Part shown: piece by piece, positions 42,812 to 54,081 of the stretch
How the letters are laid out: each line of letters opens with the position of its first letter
How positions within the stretch are numbered: position 1 is the first letter of the stretch
Source: Wuchereria bancrofti
Taxonomy: Eukaryota > Nematoda > Chromadorea > Rhabditida > Onchocercidae
NCBI GenBank assembly: GCA_005281725.1
Contig: SSBO01000012.1
Span: 15,714,566 to 15,778,565 of the forward strand
Length of the DNA: 64,000 bases
Direction of reading: 5' to 3'
Position numbers and translations under genes: made by a program
The notes under the pieces: model-generated
Databases searched by the model: none
The model's input: only the letters and a program-made list of their open reading frames with translations
Told to the model about the DNA's origin: nothing

Positions 42812-44508
42812 CAATCGTTAAACAAAATCTTACCAAAAAAATTTTTCGTTTGAAAAGTGACATCAATAGTTTTTACACTTAATTTTTTTCAAGTCCATTA
42901 TGTATATTAAAAAAAATTTATTTCGATTGCCAAATTCTCAAAGCTTGAAAAATACTAATCGAAATACAGCAAAGAAACACCACATTTATTCTTTCTTCAA
43001 TGATAAACACTTCAAATTCTGATGAGATCGATCTCAGTCACTAATAATCAATTTGCACGAATCACTAATGTGCAAATCGACGGATAATTCTGGGTCAAGT
43101 GGGTTTACACTAAATTCCACTTGCTCACTGTATATCGCTGTACATTTATATGTTACATGTGCTCTCTTTTCTGATAAAACCTAAAATTCAAGTCTTAGAT
43201 GGAACAAGTAAAGATGTGAGAACAATATGAAGTATCACATTAATTGCGATCAGTTTTGCTTTTCAAACAGCCCATAAAAACACTGTTGGAAATAAATGGA
43301 AAGCGTAATTAAAAAGTTTAAGAACACGTTGGCATGGGACTATCAGTATACATTCTCTAAAATTTTAAATACAGAATTTAAAAAGAAAAGGCTTACATAA
43401 AATCCGTGCAAGAACCCATCTGGTATCCAAAAACCTGTTCGCGTTTTTTCATCGAGAACAACACTGTACCATTTTCCAAAAGTTTTCGACATTGATGTTG
43501 TATCAATAGCAACATCATATATTTCACCACTTATAACCGATACTAATTTACCCATTCCTGGTTGTGCATGTAGGCCACGTAAAACGCCACATTTTGAGTA
43601 GGAATGATTATCCATAAATATAAGAGACAAAAGTTGTAGCTAAGCGATAAGACCTGAAAGTCCGGCTGTAAACATCATATCTTCAATCAGCTATTACCAT
43701 TATTTTGAAACGTTCAAGACAAAACTAAATAATTGGAGAGAAAAAAAAATAATGACTCTACCTGCTTGAATTTCTCGGAAAACCCTAAAGCACCTAATCC
43801 ATATTCATTGTGTAATTTCACGAAGTAACCGTGAGTATCCGGAAAAAGTTTCAGTCGAATAAGTTTTAGTCCATCAATCTGTTCGATATGTTCAATCTCT
43901 AATTCTGTCCTGAGCATTTTACTGAAACTCATTAAATTTCGAAACAATGCTGAATCTAGCAGGTCTCTTAAAAATGATAAGAATGTCAAATTTAATATCA
44001 GTAATGCACGCTTGAAGCGATTGGAAAAGATTTCCCAGCCCGATAGAATGAATTCGTCCCAACTGCTTCATTTCATATAGCAATAGACTTCTCCAAAATT
44101 ACCTTACTTCCAACTTTGTGCATCATTTTGTTTTCTCGGACAAGCCTTTCTGAACAAGTTGAAATTGAACTTCCTGCGACCACTAAAATTCCGGCATCAT
44201 TTCAGGGAATGAAGTCACTACATGCATCAAAAACGAGTACAATTAAACGAGTTCCCAGCGAGGAATGACAGCATATACAGGCAATGAAGACTTTAATTTC
44301 GACTCCTTTTTATTGACAAAAATAAGCAATAATGTAGCCATAATACAATAGTAAGATAAGTAATTTATTTATTACACGTCACTAAACATTTATTCACTAC
44401 AAATACTTTGAGTGCAGCTTTCAGTATTTGTACAAAGCATATTAATATATATAACTGCTTAGAAGTATAACCGTAATCGTAACTCTAAGACAAGAATTTT
44501 TCATCAGT
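42812..44508. repeat. 1.7-kb duplicated block, copy 2
   Basis: This is the second member of the identical pair. Unlike copy 1 it continues without a break past 44508. Confidence 0.9.
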
Positions 44509-45508
44509 TTGGGTCAATTTCGTACAGTGTGTAGAATTGAAAATAAGTTTGGGCCGATTAAATCTCCACTGCATTTTATTTCTTCCGCCATCTACATATA
44601 TCGAACCTTTGCTGAAGCATTTATAAAGGCTGCAAGCATATTTGAAAAACAAGGCGCAATTAATCAAGGAATCAAACAATATTAAGCAAACATCAGATTG
44701 TAGCAAACATCAGTTAACATTGATCCATACTTAATGATCTCTTAAACTCCAAGTTTTATCGTACTAAACACATCTTTTTAATTGATTTGTAATCACTAAA
44801 CAAAGAAAAACACAGTTTAAAAACAGCAAAAACAATACAATGTACATAATTAATCTATTGTTTTTAATGGAAAACTGAAAAATTATTACAGAAAACTCCT
44901 AATAATCAAATTGAGCTCTCACCTATTCTGCCTTTTTTCCCAGCACCTAATTTAAGTAATTAATTGAAATCATATGATGCAAACATTAAACTAATTAAAT
45001 GAAACCACGAAATTTATTACGAAATTTTATGTCCAAATAATATTGATTTGAGTTACAAAAAAGTAGGGAAAAGAAAATCAAACAAACAAATTTGGAAGTT
45101 TCCGCTACCTAACGCCAATATTACTAACCAGTTGCGAACTGGCAGGGATGTTAGTTAACAATCGACCACATAGTAGTGTATTACAATGCGATATCACCAC
45201 CCATCTTATCATTTTTCACGTAAACAAATGAAGATCAAGACATTACAAAATATTTAATTATGAAATTTTATGTTCATCTGTGTTTTGATATAATGAGAAT
45301 CTTCAGAAGAAACATGAAACATCGTAGATAACTTCAAGGAAAATGATTGAGAATTAAATTAAACACAACCAAATTTATAAAAAGTGTCAGATGAAGCAAC
45401 GGTAATTGAATAGATTTATGCCAACAAATGGAAAATAATTAGATTTCGATTGTTATTCATATTGGACTGAAGAGGTAGGAACAATATATCTGCTGACAAA
45501 TGCACGTT
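42912..45508. repeat. 2.6-kb diverged duplication, member 1
   Basis: This segment contains the decayed epimerase copy 2 and its 5' flank. It aligns throughout with 45965-48607 at a divergence of several percent with small indels. Similarity stops abruptly at the TGCACGTTA near 45508. Confidence 0.8.
43034..43917 (-). pseudogene. Decayed RmlC-like epimerase, copy 2 (same as copy 1)
   Basis: This is base-for-base the same as 41336-42219, including the lost acceptor AG, the THG and KLH substitutions and the early TGA at 43034-43036. It is very likely the same locus assembled twice and not a second pseudogene. Confidence 0.8.
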
Positions 45509-45713
45509 ATGTCGCGAAACTCGAAATAATCTTGCGAACCTCCAAATAACCTACCAAATATATCAATAAAATTGTATTAATCCATAATACCAAATTTCGT
45601 TTTAACTGAACATTAGAAATGTAAAACTGTTTCAAATTATACATCATGTAAGGAATCATTATTTCATCACTCATCTTCCCATTATACTTGAGCTTATCTG
45701 CTTGTCCCGACAT
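45507..45713 (-). CDS. Possible small membrane protein, unrecognised
   Basis: This is a 68-codon ORF beginning MSGQADKLKYNGKMSDE with one hydrophobic segment (LVLWINTILLIYLVGYL). It starts with a plausible polar N-terminus and lies immediately beyond the end of the 2.6-kb duplication. I know of no matching family and cannot exclude a chance ORF or a first exon. Confidence 0.25.
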   Translation of the reverse strand: MSGQADKLKYNGKMSDEIMIPYMMYNLKQFYISNVQLKRNLVLWINTILLIYLVGYLEVRKIISSFAT

Positions 45714-45942
45714 TTTTATCGGTTAACAAAGGGTATGTACATTGTTTAATATGTTAAAAATTACTCCTTTGTTCCAAATCAAATTTCTTGCAATGTCGAA
45801 ATATTGTAAGGTCTTTTAAGCTGATAGTCATCCTTTGGCAAGCTACAATATTAAAACCCATCTCTTACTATATAAAGAGCAAAGATCATTTGATAGCTCC
45901 TTACTTAATAATCATGCTCTTGTTGCAAGTCAATGCCCACTA

Positions 45943-45943
45943 N
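45943..45943. other. Single N, contig join
   Basis: One ambiguous base directly before a (TA)n run. The sequence to the right restarts as a diverged copy of 42.9-45.5 kb. Confidence 0.9.
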
Positions 45944-45964
45944 TATATATATATATATATATAT

Positions 45965-48607
45965 AAATTTATTCCGATCGCTAAATTCTCAGATCTTGAA
46001 AAATAATAGTCGAAATACAGCAAAAAAACACCAAACATTTATTCTTTTTTCAATGATAAACACTTCAAATTCTGATGAGATCGATCTCGGTCACTAATAA
46101 TCAATTTGCACGAATCACTAATGTGCCAATCGATGGCTAATTCTGGGTCAAACGGGTTTACACCAAATTCCACTTGCTCATTGTATATCGCTGTACATTT
46201 ATATGTTACATGTGCTCCCTTTTCTGATAAAACCTGAAATTCAAGTCTTAGATGGGACAGTAAAGATGTGAGAACAATATGAAGTATTACATTAACTACG
46301 ATCAGTTCTGCTTTTCAAACAGCCAATACAAACACTGTTGGAAATAAATGGAGATTCTAAAGCATAACTTAAAAAGTTTAAGAACATGCTGGCATGGGAC
46401 TATCTGAGTACACATTCTCTAAAATTCTAAATACAGAATCTAAAAAGAAAAGGCTTACATAAAATCCGTGCAAAAACCCATCTGGTATCCAAAAACTTGT
46501 TCGCGTTTTTTCATCGAGAACAACACCGTACCATTTTCCAAAAGTTTTCGACATTGATCTTATATCAACAGCAACATCATATATTTCACCACTTATAACC
46601 GACACTAATTTACCCATTCCTGATTGTGCATGTAAGCCACGTAAAACGCCACATTTTGAGTAGGAATGATTATCCTTAAATGTAAGAGACAAAAGTTGTA
46701 GCTAACCGATAAGACCTGAAAATCCGGCTGTAAACACATATCTTCAATCAGCTATTACCATTATTTTGAAATGTTCAATACAAAACTAAATAATTGGACA
46801 GTTAAAAATAAAATAATGACTCTACCTGCTTGAATTTCTCGGAAAACCCTAAAGCACCTAATTCATACTCATTGTATGATTCTACGAAGTAACCGCGAGC
46901 ATCCGGAAAAAGTTTCGGTCGAATAAGTTTTAGTCCATCAATTTGTTCGATATGTTCAATCTTTAATTCTGTTCTGAGCATTTTACTGAAACTCACTAAA
47001 TTTTAAAACAATCCTGAATCTAGCAGGTCTATTAAAAATGATAAACAAGAATGTCAGATTTATCAATAATGCACCCTTGAAGCGATTGAAAAAGATTTCC
47101 TAGTACGATAGAATGAGTCCGTCCCAATTGCTTCATTTCATATGGCAATAGACTTCTCCCGAATTACCTTACTTCCAACTTTGTGCATCATTTTGCGCAG
47201 CTCGGATAAGCCTTTCTGAACAAGTTGAAATTGAACTTCCTGCGATCACTAGAATTCCGGCATCATTTCAGGGAATGAAGTCACTGTATGCATCAAAAAC
47301 GAGTACAATTAAACGAGTTCCCAACGAGGAATGACAGCATATACAGGCAATCAAGACTTTAATTTCGACTCCTTTTTACTGACAAAAATAAGCAATAATG
47401 TAGCCATAATACAATGGTAAGTACTGAATTTATTCACTACACGTTACTAAACATTTATTCACCACAAATACTTTGAGTGCAGCTTTCAGTACTTATAGAA
47501 AGCATATTAATATACATAACTGCTTAGAAGTATAACTCGTAATCGTAACTCTAAGACAAGAATTTTTCATCAGTCTGAGTTGACTTCGCACAGTGCGTAG
47601 AATTGAAAATAAGTTTGGGCCGATTAGTTCTCCACTACATTTTATTTCTTCCGCCATCTACATATACCCGACCTTTGCTGAAGTATTTATAAAGGCTGCA
47701 AGCATATTTGAAAAACAAGGCGCAATTAATCAAGGAATCAAACAATATTAAGCAAACAACAGATTGTAGACAGTTAACATTGATCCATACTTAATGATCT
47801 CTTAAACTCCAAGTTTTGTCGTACTAAACACATTTTTTTAAATTGATCTGTGACCACTAAACAAAGAAAAACACAGTTTAAAAACAGTAAAAACAATACA
47901 ATGTACATAATTAATCTATTGTTTTTAATGGAAAACTGAAAAATTACTATATACTAAACTCCTAATAATCAAATTGAGCTCTCACCTATTCTGCCTTTTT
48001 TCCCAGCATCTAATTTAAGTAATTAATCGAAATCATATGATGCAAACATTAAACTAATTAAATGAAAACTTCAACCACTACGAAATTTATTACGAAATTT
48101 TATGTCCAAATAATATTGATTTGAGTTACAAAAAAGTAGGGAAAGGAAAATCAAGCAAACAAATTTGGAAGAAGGTTCCGCTACATAACGCCAATATTAC
48201 TAACCAGTTGCGAACTGGCAGGGATGTTAGTTAACAATCGACCATATAGTAGTGTATTACAATATGATATCACCTCCCACCCTATTATTTCCCACCTAAA
48301 CAAATGAAGATCAAGACATTACAAAATATTTAATCACGAAATTTCATGTCCATCTGTGTTTTAAGAATTAAATTCATTAATGAATAATGACAATCTTCAG
48401 AAGAAACATGAAACATCATAGATAACTTCAAGGAAAATGATTGGGAACTCAATTAAACACAATTAAATTTATAAAAAGTGTCAGATGAAGCAACGGTAGT
48501 TGAATAGATTTAAGCTAACAAATGAAAAATAATTAGATTTCGATTATTGTTCATATTCACTGGACTGGAGAGGTAGAAACAATATATCTGCTGAGAAATG
48601 CACGTTA
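45965..48607. repeat. 2.6-kb diverged duplication, member 2
   Basis: This is the partner of 42912-45508. It carries the intact epimerase. The right edge lies about 175 bp from the RYBP stop codon. Confidence 0.8.
46039..46981 (-). CDS. dTDP-4-dehydrorhamnose 3,5-epimerase (RmlC family)
   Basis: RmlC inverts C3 and C5 of dTDP-4-keto-6-deoxyglucose on the way to dTDP-rhamnose, a pathway known in nematodes and linked there to surface or cuticle glycans. Three exons join in phase: 46826-46981, 46459-46674, 46039-46233. They give 188 aa, typical for RmlC. Conserved motifs are LFPDARGYFVESYN, KFKQ-DNHSYSK, GVLRGLHAQ (catalytic His), GKLVSVISGEIYDVAVD, TFGKWYGVVLD, FWIPDGFLHGFY, YKCTAIYNEQVE and DPELAIDW. 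The initiator ATG at 46981 follows TTTCAGTAAA, a possible trans-splice acceptor. Exon 2 uses the acceptor TTTAAG, which is destroyed in the other copies. Replacement of the usual YY in the late Y motif and exact substrate were not checked. Confidence 0.9.
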
Positions 48608-48781
48608 CATAAACTTTAATAATAAACTAATTTTGCACAAAAAATAAGAGCGAACCAAATTTTACGGGAACATCCAGAAAGCTTAGGAAGATTGAAGACA
48701 AAATTCTTTCCAATACCGACTTCCCACAAATTTACTTCCACCATTTCGAAAGGAATGATTCTGATTTAAAACCTTTGTCAG

Positions 48782-49980
48782 TTATGCAGTTAAATCTTTC
48801 TTCAAAGATGCTTGCTTGGGCGAAGCACGTCTTTCTAATAACTTCTTATCATCTTCACGTTTTTTATATTCTATAATACAAGCAGGTATACCCTTCACGG
48901 TAACTATATGTTTTTTTGCTGAAGATCTGATAATCAATGAATCACGCAATGATATTACCTGAAAAAAAAATGCCTTCAAAAACTGAAAGAGGGTACAAAA
49001 GACATATTACCCAAACATTAATTTAGAGTTAAATTAAATATATCTCTCAACAATCTTTAAGTGACTTTAAAGTCTACGTCTTATGCACACTGAAAATCAT
49101 TCTCCATGGCCAAAATCAATGAAAAAACAATAAACAACTATTAAAAAGTCAAAAAAATTGAAACTGAAACATACTCGTTTATTGTTCGCTCTAGAGATGA
49201 CTGTAGACTTTGTAACACCAGAACCGGATGAAGTGCTTTCTGGAGAGTGCCTGGAAGTGCTTGGTGAGTCAGCTGTTGGTCGTCCAACCCTTCTTCTGTA
49301 ATTTGAGAACTAGAAGTCAGGCATAAAATTTACAAAAGACAGACCAAAGAATTTACAAGTAACTTTCTCTTCAAAACTACCGTGTTTCGCTCCACCTATG
49401 ACTGCTCTTGACATCTAAGACATTAAAGCTGCGGTTTCAGTAACCGGCAATTCATACTTTTTTCTTCTTTCTAGAAATGTATTCAAACTAGCGATAAATG
49501 GACTTTGGTTTCTCCGCAAGACTCTGTTGAACAACAAAATTCTGTACAACTGTATGATGCTGCACAACATTTTGATTCAAACGTGGCTTTCTTGTCGATG
49601 TCCCCTTTCTGAAAAAAGGAATTTTAATCAAGAGTTTGCCTTCGAAAATACTGAAGGCTTGAAATCAATGAATGCCAATAAGTTTAGCATAATGCACAAT
49701 TTCGAAGTTGAAATGTGACATGGAACAGAGATAAACTGCCTTCCTTGAAATATTATACAATGAATCTTCCAATATGTGATGAGTAGATAAACATTTACAA
49801 TGTGAAATCACTGAAAACTTTAACTCATTGTCTGCTCAAATAAATCATTAACCTTGTGTCGCACATTTCGCATTTGAACGCCTCATGTCGATTTCGGAAC
49901 GTACATACAGTGCATTCCCAGCTTCCTGGCTCGAACCCTTCCTCTTCTGCTTTCGAGCGATTGCGTTTCTTAGTAGACAT
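48782..49980 (-). CDS. RYBP: RYBP/YAF2-like zinc-finger protein
   Basis: RYBP and YAF2 join RING1/PCGF to form variant PRC1 and bind ubiquitinated H2A. Three exons join in phase: 49853-49980, 49175-49295, 48782-48958. They give 141 aa. The N-terminus is basic (MSTKKRNRSKAEEE). A RanBP2-type zinc finger follows at about residues 21-42: W-x-C-x2-C in SWECTVCTFRN and C-x2-C in FKCEMCDTR. The middle is Arg/Ser/Thr-rich (RRRVGRPTADSPSTS). The last exon carries HIVTVKGIPACIIEYK, which resembles the RYBP C-terminal strand that pairs with RING1 (LAVTVGNVTVIITDFK-like in vertebrates). The zinc finger alone would be generic; the combination with the C-terminal block is what supports RYBP. Confidence 0.85.
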
Positions 49981-52900
49981 ATGCTTAGTTACTCTCAAGA
50001 CGTCTCGTTATTTCACCTATAAAATTTTAAAACTGAGACGAGAACCGAAGTAACCACTGCAATTCTCACCACATTTGTAGATATAGGTCATTTAGTGTAA
50101 TACGAATCCTCACTTCAACCGCTGGTGGAGTAAAAAAATATAGTAAAGAAAAACATTTTATTTCCCAGTAGGAAATACACATGTTTCCTTTTTCAGTGGT
50201 AACTTCTTGACTACTGTTATCAAATAATGGATTATAACTAGTTAATAGCTCTTCAACCTTGTTGACAACAGCCTTTTCATCGACAACCTTTCATGTCCAA
50301 CAACTTTACTCCCGAAACGTGAATAATGAGAGTAGTTCAAGTTCATTTACCTCAGTCCTTTCTTTCACCCTTTAACTTATAAACTCCTCAGCACCTACTT
50401 CTCAACATCTACTAAGCATCAACCTGCACTCCACTCACTTATCCAAAAAAAAAGGAAGCAAAATACAAAATCTGAGTTGTTGGTTAATACTTGACGAACC
50501 AACGCACTTTTGACGTCCTCTTTGTGCAAAACGATCAATTCACTTTCATTTCTTTCCATAGCAATCCCGAAATTTTGGTGGGTTTGTTTATACCTTAAAC
50601 CCTTTATACACTGTTTCCAAAGTTATTTCAGCAAGGCGAGCAAAGTTGAAATCTGAAACTTAAACTTCGATCTAACCAACGTTGGTTGGATGATAAATTG
50701 ATAAGCATAACAAGCAGCTTTCGATAATTAGTCCCATGTGTCGCTAACTCCTAATATCGCCAAACTCTAAAATATTATTTCAGAAAAAAGTGTCCGATGA
50801 CATCTTCGCAAAATGTGCAAATGACATTGTTTCCAATCTGATGTTTATACCTGACATTAGATTGATATTACTATTTTATGACGATCTTTGAAACCTAACA
50901 AAGGATTCACCACGACCACTCCCACTTTAATATTATATATACATGTCATGGTAACACACGAAACAGTTTAACTTATGAAAGGGATTTCCACTACTTGTAC
51001 TTCGATTCTTCTTTATAAAATTTATTATGTTGTTTTTGTTCAAGAAAAAATTCATAAAGGAATTATTATTCCTGCGTTACTCCACACGTTAATACATCAA
51101 ACGAATCTCTCCGAGATCAGGAAAGCTTTCCGAAAGAAAATCAATTGCTCTTATCAAAATTCGACAATAAAATCAACTATACTACGATTATCCCTCTTGA
51201 TATTCGTATACATCAGTCTTGATAATTTTGAATAAACCTTTACTCAGACTTTTCCTGATGGTGTGCTATTAATTTTTGATTGAAATATTCCGGATAAAAC
51301 GTCACTAGTGAGAAATCTCAAGAAAAACTCCGACGATCTATAAAAAGTAAGCGATAACAATCACTATTAGCTTCCTTTTCTCTTTCTATTTACTGTTCCG
51401 CGAATGGAGGGAGTAAAAATGTATGTATTGGTTCGCTTTTAAGCCCTGAAAAACCGGTTTCTAAATAAACATAAAAATAGTTTTTTCGGGGCAACTAACT
51501 ACAATGATAACATGAAGAGAGCATCAGGTTTAAATTATTCTTTTTCTTGCTTTGTTCTTTGTTCTTTAGAAAAATTGAAATGATTCCGAATACTGAGTGC
51601 ATGGATAGCAATTTCTCTATTACAGATGACAAATTATATTGCTTGCTGTTACTTTCGGAAATGAGTAAGAGTAAATTATCGATTTATCACTCACATCCTT
51701 TTCTTCTTGACCTCTCATACCTTTTTCAGTTTTCAGTGGTCAGTTCATGATATAACAAGCTAAAAAGTCTATTAGTGGCCCTATCATTGCCGCTTACCAA
51801 ATATCGTAGCAGCAAATTATTTTTCTTTTCGAACTTTTTTCTCCTAAGTTCAATTCATCCTGTTGTAAGTTCCTATGGACTACTCGAAGATCAATGTGAT
51901 CCCTGTTTCATTTGGATCGATTAGGCGTTGTTTTGGACTTGTTATTTAGTTCAGTGAATCTAATTATTCCAAAAATTGTTCAAACAATTGAAATACTTTT
52001 GGTTTTCATCGTTTATTCACGAATGGTCTGCCTGTCTTATTTGCTAACTGCATAAAAATGTTAAGAACTAGTTGATTGTCAATTTAACTTTCTAAATTTT
52101 GAACTTATCTATCATTCATCCGGACACAAAACTAACAAGACAATATATGGAGATGTATTTAAGTGATTCTAAAATTGAAGCAATTGTAAAATTTCTTTCT
52201 AAGTACTTTCTTCGATGTTCTCACACTACCAATTGTAAATGACATATATGACAAATATTAAAGATCAAATGTTAGGACAGTGTTAGATTTATCAGTGCAT
52301 TGGAAGCTGAAAACTATTTTGAAGAAACTGAGAGGAAAAGAAAGAGTAAGATTTGATATTATTTGAGGAAAACATATGGATGACGGAAATCATTCTGATT
52401 CTTGGCTTCTATCTATAAATTTAAATCATATGTAGAAATAGAAATCCAGTTGAAATTTACCTTTCCCTTTCCTCTACATACACAACAGACCACTCGAAAC
52501 TGTATACCTGTTTGTCAGCAAATATAAGCATTTGGAATATAAATGTATACAAAGATATGCAATCATGCACAAACAAACAAACAGATAGGCAAACTCCCAA
52601 ATTTGTTTTTGAAGGCTTCCGATGTCAGCGTCTTCCTTTTTAACTGTAGAATTTTTTTATTCAACATAAAGGTGTCTTGCATTGATTAAGGCAAACTTTT
52701 TTAGGTCGGGTAATGAATGCAGGAATCTATTAGCTTAGCTGTGAATTTATTCCTTGAAATTATCATATTGATATTTGGTACTATTAAAGTCTATAGTTTA
52801 CTGAAGTGCAAATAGATTTGATGCAAAATTCATTTCTGTAAAATCCTCAATTAACTTCCTTCGCGGTCAAAAGTCAGGATTTATGACTCGATGATTTGTG

Positions 52901-54081
52901 ATATAGATGTTTTTATGTGAGTTATGGATTGCAAATATTGAAGTGTTTTCATGACTCTTCACTCAATAACATCATTTTTAAATTAAAATGAAATTTCTTA
53001 TTCGTATTATTTTCACTATTCGGACTTAGTATCATTTATTTAACCGTGGTTGAAAGCATTGTCCGAATGCATGAGATCAGAGGGCAAGGCATGTAGTAAT
53101 CTAAATTTTCCCAATATCTGCTTCTATCCTAGCACTATCGTCGGATATTAGAAGTCATACAATTATGGTGTAAACTTATAATTGACTATTCAGTTTTGAA
53201 GTGTCCTGCTGAAATGATGTTGAAGTAAACTGCTCCGGTGAATACAACTATGACTGAGGGAAAGAGAGAAAACCCCAAATAGATAGAGAAGGTATCGACG
53301 GCATAGCATTATTAATTCTGGTTTATTTTTGCGGATGAATTGAACGATGAGAAGGAAGATGATTCTGGAAATACATGAATTGAACTGGAAACCAGTTTTT
53401 GTGATTTAGAAAACGAAACGAAATCGAGTTAAAATGATGACTAGATGCAGTTTCGAAAGTTTTAAGCCTGAATAAACGAGTAATTGTGTTAGCAAAGGCA
53501 AATGGAAAGCTAGGGGAAAATTGATGTCAGTAAAGGTGAAAAACTTGGATCAATTTAGTAAAACTGCAATGGCACTGCAGTGAAGCGAGTAGTAGTAGTA
53601 CAGCAGCAGGTATGACCAGTTTTTCAGGCACTTAGAACCGATGAATTTTATTTTGTATGCAGAAATCTATCTATCCTCAACCTCAAAATTTCCATTCCTT
53701 TTCAATTATTTCCCCTCGCCGCAAATTGCTGTTATCACATCCTCCTAGTGCCGCTATTGCCGGTAGAGCTAGATAACGTTGTTGCTAAATAGGTAAAGCG
53801 CTATGTTCAAATTTCAGAAAGTTCCAACTGATTCTACCGTAACAAAACTATAAAATTTCCCGCAATTTCAGTCAATTGTTAAAAGAGCACCGTATGCTCT
53901 TGAAACAATATTTATTCGTCAGTAAGGACCCCAGGAAAGTTTCCTCTTTGTAAATCAAAATTTTTTGAAGCGATCAGTTGCATTTGGTCAAAAGTTGCAA
54001 CGAAATTTCGAGAACAGACACATTTATTTAGCAACATATTGCTAAAACTGCTGAATCTGAATTCAATTTTTTTTCCGTTTC
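49981..54081. other. Intergenic, no gene recognised
   Basis: This 4.1-kb stretch between divergently transcribed genes should hold both promoters. ORFs at 50975-51235 and 51547-51750 (plus) are low-complexity or motif-free. Confidence 0.45.
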
